Part shown: in pieces, positions 1-8,706 of the stretch
How the letters are laid out: each line of letters opens with the position of its first letter
Position numbering within the stretch: the stretch's first letter is position 1
From: an uncultured Spartobacteria bacterium
GTDB taxonomy: Bacteria; Verrucomicrobiota; Verrucomicrobiia; Chthoniobacterales; JAATET01
DNA length: 14,337 bases
Direction: 5' to 3'
Assembly (NCBI GenBank): GCA_937901895.1
Contig: CALGTD010000204.1
Coordinates: forward strand, 1 to 14,337
Program-made: the position numbers and the translations under genes
Notes under the pieces: generated by a model
The model's input: only the letters and a program-made list of their open reading frames with translations
Databases searched by the model: none
Told to the model about the DNA's origin: nothing

Positions 1-1246
<1,246 letters not shown>

Positions 1247-1261
1247 TCGGGAATGTTGGGT

Positions 1262-3097
1262 TCAAGCCGCAGCGGCGGCTTCTTCGTGCTGGAACTGGAT
1301 CTCGTAGAGCCGGCGATAGAGCCCGCTCTTTTCGAGGAGTTCTCGATGGGTGCCGACTTCGACGATGCGGCCGTCATCCATGACGACGATCTGGTCGGAC
1401 TTGAGAATCGTGGACAGCCGATGCGCGATCGCAACGACCGTGCGGCCCTGCGAGAGTCGCTCGAGGGCGGCCTGGATGATCCGTTCGCTCTCGCTGTCGA
1501 GCGCGGACGTGGCCTCGTCGAGCAGGAGAATGGGCGCGTTCTTGAGGAGCGCGCGGGCGATCGCGAGCCGCTGCTGCTGCCCGCCGGAGAGAAGGCTGCC
1601 CTTGTCTCCGACGACGGTGTCATAGCCGTTCGGCTGCGCCATGATGAAGTCGTGCGCGTAAGCGAGCTTCGCCGCGGCCTCGATCTCGGCTCTTGTCGCG
1701 TCGAGCCGGCCGTAGCGGATGTTTTCGTAGATCGTGTCGTGGAACAGGAAGCTCTCCTGCGTGACGATGCCGATCTGCTCGCGCAGCGAAGTCTGCCGGA
1801 TCGTGCGAATGTCACGTCCGTCGAGCCGGATCACTCCCGCCTGCGGATCGTAGAATCGCAGCAGCAACGCCAGCATCGTCGTCTTGCCCGCACCGCTCGC
1901 GCCGACGAGCGCATATTGCCTGCCGGCCTCGATCTTCAACGACACGTCGCGAACGGCGACCTTCTCCGTGCCGTAACCAAACGTCACGTGATCGAACTCG
2001 ATCTCGCCACGTGCGTGCTGGATTTCCACGGCGTCCGGCGCGTCCTGGATCGTGGGCCTGGTCTCGAGGATCTCGAAGATGTAGGTCGTCGACGCCAGGC
2101 ATTTCTGCATGAGCATCGGAATCCGGCTCAGCGCCTTGGCCGGATTGTAGAGCATGAAGATGCCCAGACAGAGCGCGCCAAACTTGATGAAACTCACGTC
2201 AAAGACGATCACGTAGATCAGTGCGAGCACGACTCCGAGCGCGGACACCGATTCGATGAGCGGCTGCACGATGTCGATGCTCTTGCGCACGCGCATGCTG
2301 TTGCGGCACTGCGTCTCGCTGGATTTCTCGAACTGCGCGGCCTGGTAGTCCTCGCGGGCAAAGGACTTGATCACGCGGATGCCGGAGAACGTCTCCTGCA
2401 GGATCACCGCCATCGCGCCGGCCTCGTTTTCCTCGGCCTTGCCGGCCTGACGCACCTTCTTTCCAAAGATCGCCACCGGGATGATGCAGATCGGGAAGAG
2501 CACGAGCGTGGTGAGACTGAACCGCCAGTCGATCATCACGAGCACGACGACGCCCGTGATCACCGCGACCGGTTGCTTGATCACGTCGCCGGCGATGGTC
2601 GTCAGCGCGTTTTGCGCCATGCGGGTGTCGTTGAGGACGCGCGAAATCAGACGGCCCGTCTTCGCCTTGTTGAAGTAGTCGAGAGACTGGGTGGTGATAT
2701 GCCGGAAGAGCTGGCTGCGCAGGTCGCGGAGCACCCGAAAGCTCACCCAGGCCATGCAGTAGGCGTTGAGGTAGGCGAAGATTCCCCGCGCAATCACCGT
2801 GAGGGGGATGATGAGAATGATCCCCGCGAACCGGCCAATACGCGGTCCCTCGTCGACGGTTTCGGTTTGCGCGAGAGGGTTGAAGTTCATCGCCCCCGCC
2901 TCCAGCCCGAGCTGCTCGCCGACGTATTTCAGAATGAGCGGCGCAACACCGCTAAGGACGCCCGCGATGATGCCGCACGCAAGGCCGGCCACAAACCGCT
3001 TCCGATACGGACGCAGGTATGCCGCGAGGGTAAAATACGGCTTCCAGAACTGTCGGATCAGCTCGGGAAGCGGGAGTTTCTTCTTGGGATCAGCCAT
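1262..3097 (-). CDS. MsbA-like ABC exporter (lipid A/LPS-core flippase family), fused membrane and ATPase domains
   Basis: This is a 611-aa half-transporter expected to work as a homodimer in the inner membrane, using ATP to flip or export a lipid or another hydrophobic substrate. Residues about 30-345 form a six-helix type 1 exporter domain. Residues about 365-600 form the ATPase, with Walker A GASGAGKTT (399-407), Q-loop Gln447, signature LSGGQ (503-507), Walker B ILLLDE (523-528) and H-loop His559, all intact. Length and domain order match MsbA. Close relatives export other substrates, so the lipid A role is inferred, supported by gmhA two genes upstream. A periplasmic loop (about 62-88) is longer than in E. 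coli MsbA. The C-terminus is an alanine run. The start ATG at 3097 lies 56 nt after the prepilin peptidase stop. A weak TATAGC box 18 nt upstream of the ATG (minus strand 3120-3115) has no good -35 partner. Confidence 0.9.
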   Translation of the reverse strand: MADPKKKLPLPELIRQFWKPYFTLAAYLRPYRKRFVAGLACGIIAGVLSGVAPLILKYVGEQLGLEAGAMNFNPLAQTETVDEGPRIGRFAGIILIIPLTVIARGIFAYLNAYCMAWVSFRVLRDLRSQLFRHITTQSLDYFNKAKTGRLISRVLNDTRMAQNALTTIAGDVIKQPVAVITGVVVLVMIDWRFSLTTLVLFPICIIPVAIFGKKVRQAGKAEENEAGAMAVILQETFSGIRVIKSFAREDYQAAQFEKSSETQCRNSMRVRKSIDIVQPLIESVSALGVVLALIYVIVFDVSFIKFGALCLGIFMLYNPAKALSRIPMLMQKCLASTTYIFEILETRPTIQDAPDAVEIQHARGEIEFDHVTFGYGTEKVAVRDVSLKIEAGRQYALVGASGAGKTTMLALLLRFYDPQAGVIRLDGRDIRTIRQTSLREQIGIVTQESFLFHDTIYENIRYGRLDATRAEIEAAAKLAYAHDFIMAQPNGYDTVVGDKGSLLSGGQQQRLAIARALLKNAPILLLDEATSALDSESERIIQAALERLSQGRTVVAIAHRLSTILKSDQIVVMDDGRIVEVGTHRELLEKSGLYRRLYEIQFQHEEAAAAA

Positions 3098-3153
3098 CGG
3101 CCAGAGTGCGACACGCTATACGAGGGGCCGCGCCGTCGCGAAACAAAAAGCGG

Positions 3154-4263
3154 TCACGGGCGCGGGCGTAACAGGTCGAAATACCAGTCGCGCAGCTGCG
3201 GACCGCAGAGCATCCAGAGCACTGCGCCCAGGGCGAGATACGGTCCGTAGGGAATTTTTCCTCCCGACCGGCCACGGGTGACCGCGATCGTTGCGCCCCC
3301 GACGATCGCACCGATCAGCGAAGACGCGGCAATCGTGAACACAACAGCCTGCCAGCCAAGAAATGCGCCGATGCACGCCATGAACTTCACATCGCCGAAG
3401 CCCATCGCCTCGCGTGGAATGACGACCGCCTCAAGAACGCCGGTGAACTCCGTGACCTCCTCGATCGGGAACTCCGTGCCGTCGATCACGATGCGGTTGA
3501 AGAACACCCGCGCCTTGCAATCCTTGAAACGCTTTCCGTTCACCCGCGCTTCGCGGCACTCGAGGATCAGCACGTCACTCTCGCGCGAAAAAATGTCGTC
3601 CCAAGGCCAATCCTCGCCGCCGATGACAAGCGTCGGATTCTCCTCGCCCTCGACGAGCCGGAAGGGCTCGGGCTTTTCCGGCACGATCCGCTTGCGCCCG
3701 AAGGCAAGCTTCCCGAACTCGACAACCGCCCAGAGCACCCCCGCCCCGAGTGCGGCACCGGCGGCGGACCAGCCGAGAGCTTCCAGCCGCGAATCCGTCC
3801 CCATGAGTCCCGGCAGCGCCAGGCAGGCGAGCACCCCCGCGGCCGCGCCACCGAGCGTGATTTCGTCGGGAATGATGTAGTGCTCGAAGTCGATGAATGT
3901 CGCGGTGATGAGCAGCGCGAGGAAAAGCCAATATGCCGGTGCGAGCGACGGACCGAACGCGAGCCAGATCCACAGAAAGGCGCACGCCGTCACCAGCTCC
4001 ACGAGGAAATACCGGAACGGGATCGGCGCCCCGCAGGAAGCGCATTTTCCACGCAGGAGCAGCCAGCTCACCAGCGGGAGATTTCGATACCACGGAATCG
4101 TCGCCTTGCAGTGCGGGCAGAACGAGCGCTTCGGGTTTCCGATGCCAATGCCGCGCGGAAGCCGGTGAATGCAGGCGTTGAGAAACGAGCCGACGATCGC
4201 GCCGAGAAAAAACGCGAAGACAGCGAGGACCTGCGCGACTCGGGGATCGGAGAAATTCGGCAC
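3154..4263 (-). CDS. Type IV prepilin peptidase (A24 family) with a soluble insert of about 95 residues
   Basis: This membrane aspartic protease cleaves the leader of type IV pilin or type II secretion pseudopilin precursors and normally also N-methylates the new terminus. The 369-aa product starts at a GTG (4263); an in-frame stop lies just upstream. The N-terminal domain has GSFLN (25-29) and two zinc-type CxxC pairs, Cys49/Cys52 and Cys74/Cys77, as in bifunctional enzymes. Catalytic Asp125 sits in FIDFEHYIIPDEIT and the second Asp291 in GFGDVK. About seven hydrophobic segments are visible. In typical PilD the two aspartates are separated by roughly 60 residues; here they are 166 apart because of a polar segment at about 188-284. 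No pilin or secretion ATPase gene lies nearby, so the substrates are encoded elsewhere. The family call is firm; the role of the insert is unknown. Confidence 0.93.
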   Translation of the reverse strand: MPNFSDPRVAQVLAVFAFFLGAIVGSFLNACIHRLPRGIGIGNPKRSFCPHCKATIPWYRNLPLVSWLLLRGKCASCGAPIPFRYFLVELVTACAFLWIWLAFGPSLAPAYWLFLALLITATFIDFEHYIIPDEITLGGAAAGVLACLALPGLMGTDSRLEALGWSAAGAALGAGVLWAVVEFGKLAFGRKRIVPEKPEPFRLVEGEENPTLVIGGEDWPWDDIFSRESDVLILECREARVNGKRFKDCKARVFFNRIVIDGTEFPIEEVTEFTGVLEAVVIPREAMGFGDVKFMACIGAFLGWQAVVFTIAASSLIGAIVGGATIAVTRGRSGGKIPYGPYLALGAVLWMLCGPQLRDWYFDLLRPRP

Positions 4264-4334
4264 CGCTTTGACGGCGGATCAGTCCCGCCGGGATGATGCG
4301 CGACCGTCCCAGACCGCCGCGCCGGATTCAAGCG

Positions 4335-4901
4335 TCATTCCTTCGGCAGCCGCTCCTCGAGCAGCTCGCAGATCACGTGAAGGAGAAATTGCTGGGCCTC
4401 CTGGATGCGCGCGGTCTCCGCGCCCTCGACGATGATCTCGATCTCAGCAGCGCCTTTGGTGAAGCCGCCCTGGCGGCCGAGCAGCGCGATTGTCGACATC
4501 TCGAGACGACGGGCCTCCTCGATGGCGGCGAGCAGGTTGCGCGACTTGCCGCTGGTGGAAATGACGATCAGGACATCGCCTTTTTTCCCGAACGCCTGCA
4601 CCTGCCGGGCGAAGGCGTCCTGGTAGTCGTAGTCGTTGGAGATCGCGGTGAGCAGTCCGGCGTCCACGGTGAGCGCCATCGCGGGATACGGACGGCGGTC
4701 CCCCTTGAACCGGCAGACGAACTCCGTGGAAATGTGCGCCGCATCCGAGGCGCTGCCGCCGTTGCCGGCGAGCAGGAGCTTGTTGCCGGAGAGGAACGCC
4801 TGCTCGATGACATCGGCACACTTCACGATCTCCTCTTCATGCGCGCCGATCGCCTTGAACGTGTCGATCGCGTCGCGGAGCGATTGCTGGAACGGCGTCA
4901 T
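4335..4901 (-). CDS. gmhA: Phosphoheptose isomerase (sedoheptulose 7-phosphate isomerase)
   Basis: GmhA converts sedoheptulose 7-phosphate to D-glycero-D-manno-heptose 7-phosphate, the first step to the ADP-heptose used in the LPS inner core or in S-layer glycans. The 188-aa product is of normal family length and is one SIS domain. Visible active-site motifs are GNGGSASDAAHISTEF (47-62, with His56 and Glu60), the phosphate-binding STSGKS (115-120), and a C-terminal helix RIQEAQQFLLHVICELLE with Gln167 and His175. I chose the ATG at 4901 because it overlaps the upstream stop as ATGA; a longer frame to 4958 only adds a tail that runs over the upstream gene. No other heptose gene (hldE, gmhB, hldD) is in the window. 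The MsbA-like exporter downstream fits an envelope role. Confidence 0.95.
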   Translation of the reverse strand: MTPFQQSLRDAIDTFKAIGAHEEEIVKCADVIEQAFLSGNKLLLAGNGGSASDAAHISTEFVCRFKGDRRPYPAMALTVDAGLLTAISNDYDYQDAFARQVQAFGKKGDVLIVISTSGKSRNLLAAIEEARRLEMSTIALLGRQGGFTKGAAEIEIIVEGAETARIQEAQQFLLHVICELLEERLPKE

Positions 4902-5398
4902 TTGGATTTCAGCGCAAGCCGGGGATCGATGACCAGCAGCGCATCGAGGTCGGGCCACGCCTGCGCGTCGGTCGGTTGAAACAGGTGGAGATAGACCTTC
5001 ACGGAGGTCGGCGGGTGTTTGGCGAAGATCGCTTCCACGGCGGCATCGAGCTTATCACGCTCGGGCTGCGGGGGAATGTCGTCGATCAAGCCTTCGTTGT
5101 GCTCGATTCCGCAGGCGTCGAGAAAATCGCCGAGCATGTCGCGGTGGACGGAGAGGATCCAGTTCTGGAGCACCTCGATCGCGAGGTCTTCGTTCGCCGG
5201 GCGGGAAAGCACGTCCCGCATCCACTCGTGGCGCTCGACACGCGGCTTGCGCTCGAGGAATACGCCGCGGAGTTTCCGCCGTGCGGCGGTGGCGTGCACG
5301 GCGCCCTTGTAGCCGTCCTTGTTCGCCTGATGAAGGGACTCGAAGATCTCGTGGGATTCGGCCGGCTCGAGGCCGGAAAAAATCTTATGCGCGGTCAC
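4898..5398 (-). CDS. Unrecognised soluble protein translationally coupled to gmhA
   Basis: I do not recognise this protein. From a GTG at 5398 it has 166 residues and starts VTAHKIFSGLEPAESHEIFE. It is charged, helical in character and without membrane segments or a signal peptide. Basic residues cluster near residues 40-60 (RRKLRGVFLERKPRVERHEW). The C-terminal half looks alpha/beta (VKVYLHLFQ, LDALLVID). Its stop overlaps the gmhA start as ATGA, so the two are co-translated. An in-frame ATG at 5524 would give 208 residues. I prefer 5398 because the extra 42 residues look non-protein-like, and a promoter candidate on this strand (5475-5447) and one on the opposite strand lie inside that stretch. 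It is the first gene of the five-gene minus-strand unit. No function can be assigned beyond a possible link to heptose metabolism. Confidence 0.75.
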   Translation of the reverse strand: MTAHKIFSGLEPAESHEIFESLHQANKDGYKGAVHATAARRKLRGVFLERKPRVERHEWMRDVLSRPANEDLAIEVLQNWILSVHRDMLGDFLDACGIEHNEGLIDDIPPQPERDKLDAAVEAIFAKHPPTSVKVYLHLFQPTDAQAWPDLDALLVIDPRLALKSK

Positions 5399-5446
5399 GG
5401 TGGGTATCGATTGAACTCCGCGAGGCCGTTCGGTCGCGGGCCACAC

Positions 5447-5475
5447 CGTATCGACGATGCCCGCCGGCGAGTCAA
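5447..5475 (-). promoter_or_regulatory. Candidate sigma70-type promoter for the gmhA-purH unit
   Basis: On the minus strand, TTGACT (5475-5470) is followed after 17 nt by GATACG (5452-5447). The -35 box matches five of six consensus bases and the -10 only three of six. It would start transcripts near 5440, about 40 nt before the GTG at 5398. Its position supports the shorter start of that gene. It is a pattern match only. Confidence 0.3.
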
Positions 5476-5495
5476 GCCGCACGCAAAGCGCCCAT

Positions 5496-5524
5496 TTGAC
5501 ACGCTCCGGCAAAGCCGCTTTCAT
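5496..5524 (+). promoter_or_regulatory. Candidate sigma70-type promoter giving a nearly leaderless lipoprotein mRNA
   Basis: A perfect -35 TTGACA (5496-5501), a 17-nt spacer and TTTCAT (5519-5524; four of six consensus bases) precede the ATG at 5533. A start six to eight bases after the -10 would fall at about 5530-5532, leaving almost no leader. No Shine-Dalgarno sequence is present, which fits leaderless translation. The promoter lies back-to-back with the minus-strand candidate at 5447-5475. Confidence 0.45.
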
Positions 5525-5532
5525 CGGCGCGC

Positions 5533-6045
5533 ATGAGATGGATTCCCGCCGCGCTCCTGGCGTGTGTTTTTCTGGGCGCCTGCGCGGCCCCCGAGAAACC
5601 GCCCACGTATCTGGAGCGGGCCAATGTGCTTCCGCTGGATCTGGACAGCCGCTTCCAGATCCGCAAGCAGATGCTGTTTTTCAACGATCCGCGCAACTAT
5701 CAGACGACGCAGAGCGAGGTGATGCGGTTCTTCCGGATGCGGATGAACCATGGTGCCACGACCCCGCGCGACATCGACGAGGTCACGGGCAACTACTTCA
5801 CGTTCTTCTGGCGGGCGACCGAGCGCGCCGACGTGACCGTTCGGCTGGAATACCGCCAGACGGCGCTTGGGAACTACGTGATGGCGCAGGAGCGCTACTA
5901 CCCGAATGCGAAGGGCTCCTACAAATCGGAGTTCCGCGTCACGGGTGACGAATACCTCGAGCACGGACGGGTGTCCGCGTGGCGGGTCCTGCTCATCGTC
6001 AACGGACGGATCGTGGCCTTCCGTCAATCGTTCATGTGGAAGTGA
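5533..6045 (+). CDS. Unrecognised small lipoprotein
   Basis: The 170-aa product begins with a short basic n-region, a hydrophobic stretch and a lipobox (MRWIPAALLACVFLGAC), so Cys17 is the expected lipidation site after signal peptidase II cleavage. The residue after the cysteine is Ala and there is no Asp at +2, which under the E. coli Lol rule would favour the outer membrane. The mature part (18-170) is rich in aromatics and arginine, with alternating patterns (VTVRLEYRQT, WRVLLIVNGRIVAFRQSF) suggesting a small beta-sheet domain. I recognise no family. It starts nine bases after a promoter-like element, is divergent from the gmhA unit and lies 55 nt before the STAS gene, which has its own promoter candidate. 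Signal and frame are clear; the function is unknown. Confidence 0.82.
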   Translation: MRWIPAALLACVFLGACAAPEKPPTYLERANVLPLDLDSRFQIRKQMLFFNDPRNYQTTQSEVMRFFRMRMNHGATTPRDIDEVTGNYFTFFWRATERADVTVRLEYRQTALGNYVMAQERYYPNAKGSYKSEFRVTGDEYLEHGRVSAWRVLLIVNGRIVAFRQSFMWK

Positions 6046-6060
6046 CAACGGACGGTCCGG

Positions 6061-6089
6061 TTGACACCCCCCGACGCGAGACCTTAAGT
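6061..6089 (+). promoter_or_regulatory. Candidate promoter of the STAS-phosphatase-chaperone block
   Basis: TTGACA (6061-6066), a 17-nt spacer and TTAAGT (6084-6089) lie in the 55-nt gap before the STAS gene. The -35 is perfect; the -10 matches only three of six bases. Predicted transcripts start near 6096, five bases before the GTG at 6101. The layout repeats that of the lipoprotein promoter: perfect TTGACA, 17-nt spacer, start codon within about 12 bases of the -10. Confidence 0.35.
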
Positions 6090-6100
6090 TCGCAATCATC

Positions 6101-6613
6101 GTGAGTTCGAAGTCCACGATCATGGCAAGCCTCGTCGACGAGGCCGTCTGGTTGCGCGTGATGGGCCGGGGAACCTTTCAGACCAGCGCTGGAATGAAGG
6201 AGTATGCCCGGCGCATGATCCAGCGCGGCCGCCGGCATTTCGTGGTCGACCTCGCGGCATGCGAGTTGATGGACTCGACGTTCATGGGAACCCTTGCCGG
6301 ACTGGCCCTGCGGCTGCGGGAGTTTGGCACCGGCGGCCTTACGGTCATCAACGGCAACGCCCGGAACACGATGCTCCTTGAGAACCTCGGCCTGGATCAT
6401 CTTTTTTCCTTCACGCTTCCGGAGGGCATCACGCCTCCCCCGGCCGCCACGGCAAAGCCGCTCGACGGTGCAACGGTGAGCGCCTCCCAGCAGCACGACA
6501 CCATTCTCTCGGCTCACGAAGCGCTCGTGGAAGCCGATCCGGAGAACGAAGCACGCTTCAAGGACGTGCTCGAACTCCTCAAACAGGAGTCCAGTTCCGA
6601 CGCTGATTCCTGA
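6101..6613 (+). CDS. STAS-domain protein, anti-sigma factor antagonist type (SpoIIAA/RsbV-like)
   Basis: STAS proteins of this kind are switched by serine/threonine phosphorylation and bind an anti-sigma kinase or other partner when dephosphorylated. Residues about 8-110 form the STAS fold. The phospho-site region reads DLAACELMDSTFMGTL, with Asp58-Ser59-Thr60 aligned to the DST/DSS motif of RsbV/SpoIIAA; the usual following Gly is Phe61. Residues about 115-170 form an extra tail: a Pro/Ala linker, then an acidic, probably helical end (EALVEADPENEARFKDVLEL). I took GTG at 6101 as the start; ATG at 6122 is an alternative losing seven residues. The gene lies 75 nt before a SpoIIE-type phosphatase that could act on it. 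No HATPase kinase is encoded nearby, so its partner is elsewhere or the pathway is not sigma-linked. Confidence 0.88.
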   Translation: MSSKSTIMASLVDEAVWLRVMGRGTFQTSAGMKEYARRMIQRGRRHFVVDLAACELMDSTFMGTLAGLALRLREFGTGGLTVINGNARNTMLLENLGLDHLFSFTLPEGITPPPAATAKPLDGATVSASQQHDTILSAHEALVEADPENEARFKDVLELLKQESSSDADS

Positions 6614-6622
6614 GAGGGAATC
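6605..6622 (+). other. Small inverted repeat over the STAS stop codon
   Basis: GATTCC (6605-6610) and GGAATC (6617-6622) form a 6-bp stem with a 6-nt loop that contains the TGA stop (6611-6613). A C/G-rich run follows rather than a T-run, so it is not a standard intrinsic terminator. It might slow read-through or protect a 3' end in the 75-nt gap before the phosphatase gene. Stems this short also occur by chance. Confidence 0.25.
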
Positions 6623-6688
6623 CCCCGGGCAGAAGGCATGAGGAATCTTCCACGCGGGGCGTCAGTGGAAACCCGGGGTTGAGCGGGC

Positions 6689-8122
6689 ATGGTCTGGACC
6701 TACACCTTTTTCGTCCTCTTCATCGCGACATTTGTCGCGCTGGTGACCACGCTGGTCGTGATGTCGCGCCGCATCGCGTCGACCGAGAAGGCGCGGCTCG
6801 ACATCGAGGCGGAGGAGGCCCGGGTTTTCGAGTTCCTCCACGGACTGGGGGAGGCGTTTTCCGAAGGCGTGCGCTCGGCGGATCTGCACCGGCTCATCGT
6901 CGAAGGTGCCGCGCGCACCCTCGACGCGCACGGCGGCTGCCTCTATCTCGCCGACCGAAGCGGCACGGCGATGGTCCCGGCGTTTCTCTCGAAAGGCTGC
7001 CCGCCACTGATCGAAGTCCCGAGGCATGTTCTCGAGCAGGCGGCCACCGTTCCCATTGCGGTGGAAAGCTACGTGCGTCTTCATGCGGTGAAGCCGGGGG
7101 AAGGGTTCGTTGGCTCGGTCTGGAACACCGGCGAGGCCCGGCTTTTCACCACCGAGCTGGCTCCGGTGAACGAGGGCCGCGACCAGAGCCTGCAGGTGAA
7201 TGCCGCGCTCATCGGCCCGCTCATCTACCGGCGCAAATGCCTGGGCATTCTTTCCGTGGCGAACGGCTACGGCGCGATTCCCTTTTCGGAGTCCGACCTG
7301 AAGCTTTTCCAGACGATTTGCGAGCAGTCCGCCTTCGCCCTCTACAACGAGGTGGTCTATCTCGAGGCCAACGAAAAGAAGCGGCTCGATCACGATCTTG
7401 CCATCGCGCGGGAGATCCAGAGCATCCTTCTGCCATCGGATCCCCCGCCCATTCCGGGATTTGAAATCAGCGGGCTGAACATCCCGGCGCGACAGGTCAG
7501 CGGCGACTATTTCGACTACCTGGTCATCGATGAAAACCGCACCGGTGTCGCCATTGCCGACGTCTCAGGCAAGGGCGTGCCCGCCTCGCTCATCATGGCC
7601 ATGTGCCGCAGCGTGATCCGCAGCCAGTCCCCGGGCACCACCTCTCCGTCCGAGGTCCTCCGCCGGGTGAACCGCCAGCTTTACCCGGACATCAAGGAGG
7701 ACATGTTCATCAGCATGGTCTACCTCATCCTCGACGCCCATTCGGACGTCGTGCGCCTCGCACGCGCCGGTCACGATCCGCCGTGCGTGTATCGTGCCGC
7801 CACGCGACGCGTGGAAAGCATCAACCCCAAGGGCATGGCCCTCGGAATTGACAGTGGGGAGGTCTTCGATAGAGTTTGCGCCGACTTCGAGTTCCCGCTC
7901 GAGCCCGGTGACTGCATCCTGCTTTACACGGACGGGACCACCGAGGCGCTGGACTCAAGCGGCGCGGAATTCGGTGTCGACCGCCTCCTCCAAAGCCTGC
8001 AAACCGGCGCGGACGGCGGCGCGGGGGGAATCGTCCGACGAATCACCGAGGACGTGAAAGCCTTTGTCGGCTCCTATCCGCAACACGACGACATCACTCT
8101 CATCGCCATTCGCAAATTATGA
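6689..8122 (+). CDS. Membrane-anchored GAF-domain serine phosphatase (PP2C/SpoIIE family, RsbU-like)
   Basis: This 477-aa PP2C-type, Mn/Mg-dependent phosphatase likely dephosphorylates a STAS protein, most simply its upstream neighbour. Domains in order: one transmembrane helix (about 4-25), a short linker helix, a GAF-like sensory domain (about 46-222), a coiled connector (LDHDLAIAREIQSILLP, 233-249) and the SpoIIE catalytic domain (about 255-477). Metal-binding motifs are present: SGDYFDY (Asp273), ADVSGKG (Asp291), YTDGTTEA (Asp414) and QHDDIT (Asp467/468). The helical linker before the catalytic domain matches RsbU/SpoIIE proteins in which it relays the signal. The stop overlaps the grpE start as ATGA. 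The GAF ligand is not predictable. Upstream of the ATG at 6689 there is only a weak purine patch (GAGCGGG). Confidence 0.93.
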   Translation: MVWTYTFFVLFIATFVALVTTLVVMSRRIASTEKARLDIEAEEARVFEFLHGLGEAFSEGVRSADLHRLIVEGAARTLDAHGGCLYLADRSGTAMVPAFLSKGCPPLIEVPRHVLEQAATVPIAVESYVRLHAVKPGEGFVGSVWNTGEARLFTTELAPVNEGRDQSLQVNAALIGPLIYRRKCLGILSVANGYGAIPFSESDLKLFQTICEQSAFALYNEVVYLEANEKKRLDHDLAIAREIQSILLPSDPPPIPGFEISGLNIPARQVSGDYFDYLVIDENRTGVAIADVSGKGVPASLIMAMCRSVIRSQSPGTTSPSEVLRRVNRQLYPDIKEDMFISMVYLILDAHSDVVRLARAGHDPPCVYRAATRRVESINPKGMALGIDSGEVFDRVCADFEFPLEPGDCILLYTDGTTEALDSSGAEFGVDRLLQSLQTGADGGAGGIVRRITEDVKAFVGSYPQHDDITLIAIRKL

Positions 8123-8706
8123 TTTCGCCAGAGGAAGCCAGGGAATCCGAAACGTCCGAAACCGCAACCGGGGAAGCCTCCGGCACTGCGGAAAACGTCG
8201 CACCTTCCGCGGAAGCAAACGCCTCCGCCGGGGAAGGCACCACACCCGAGCTCGAGACGCTTCAAAAGGATCTCGAAAAATTTCGCGAACTCTATCTCCG
8301 CAGCCAGGCCGATCTCGACAACTACCGCAAGCGCGCCGCCCGCGAGCGCGAGGAGGCTACGCGCTACGCCAACGCGTCGCTGCTCGAACGCCTGCTCCCG
8401 ATTCTCGACAACTTCGAACTCGGCATCGATGCCGCACGCAACGCCGGCGGTGGCGAGGCGATCCTTCAAGGCATGTCGATGGTTCAAAAACAGCTTCAGG
8501 ATTTCCTCGTCGACAGCGGCGTGCAGCCGATCGATGCGCTTGGAACGACATTTGATCCCAACCTGCACGACGCGCTCGGACAGGAGGCCAGCGATGAGGT
8601 GGCCGACGGCGTTGTTCTCCGCCAGATTCGTCGCGGATACAAACTCAAGGACCGCCTGCTTCGCCCCGCCGCGGTGATCGTCTCGAAGGGTCCCGCCAAC
8701 GAATGA
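8119..8706 (+). CDS. grpE: Nucleotide exchange factor GrpE
   Basis: GrpE is the cytosolic homodimer that releases ADP from DnaK and so restarts the chaperone cycle. The 195-aa product has a disordered Ser/Glu/Ala-rich N-terminus (1-40), a long dimerising helix (about 42-95, including LRSQADLDNYRKRAAREREE), a four-helix-bundle region with LLPILDNFELGI, and the C-terminal beta domain ending RRGYKLKDRLLRPAAVIVSK, the family hallmark. It overlaps the phosphatase stop and the dnaJ start by ATGA in both cases, so the three are one operon with coupled translation. dnaK is not in the window. No CIRCE or HrcA operator is visible upstream, which leaves control by the phosphatase/STAS promoter region as the likely input. 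Confidence 0.96.
   Translation: MISPEEARESETSETATGEASGTAENVAPSAEANASAGEGTTPELETLQKDLEKFRELYLRSQADLDNYRKRAAREREEATRYANASLLERLLPILDNFELGIDAARNAGGGEAILQGMSMVQKQLQDFLVDSGVQPIDALGTTFDPNLHDALGQEASDEVADGVVLRQIRRGYKLKDRLLRPAAVIVSKGPANE

Noticed and set aside
4264..4334. Possible terminator between gmhA and the prepilin peptidase (GGCGG / CCGCC)
   Set aside because: The 5-bp stem has no T-run after it on either strand, and the surrounding genes look co-transcribed.
4902..4958. N-terminal extension of GmhA (MARPRCAAGHRSPACAEIQ)
   Set aside because: It lies wholly within the upstream coding region, is not part of the family and ignores the ATGA overlap at 4901.
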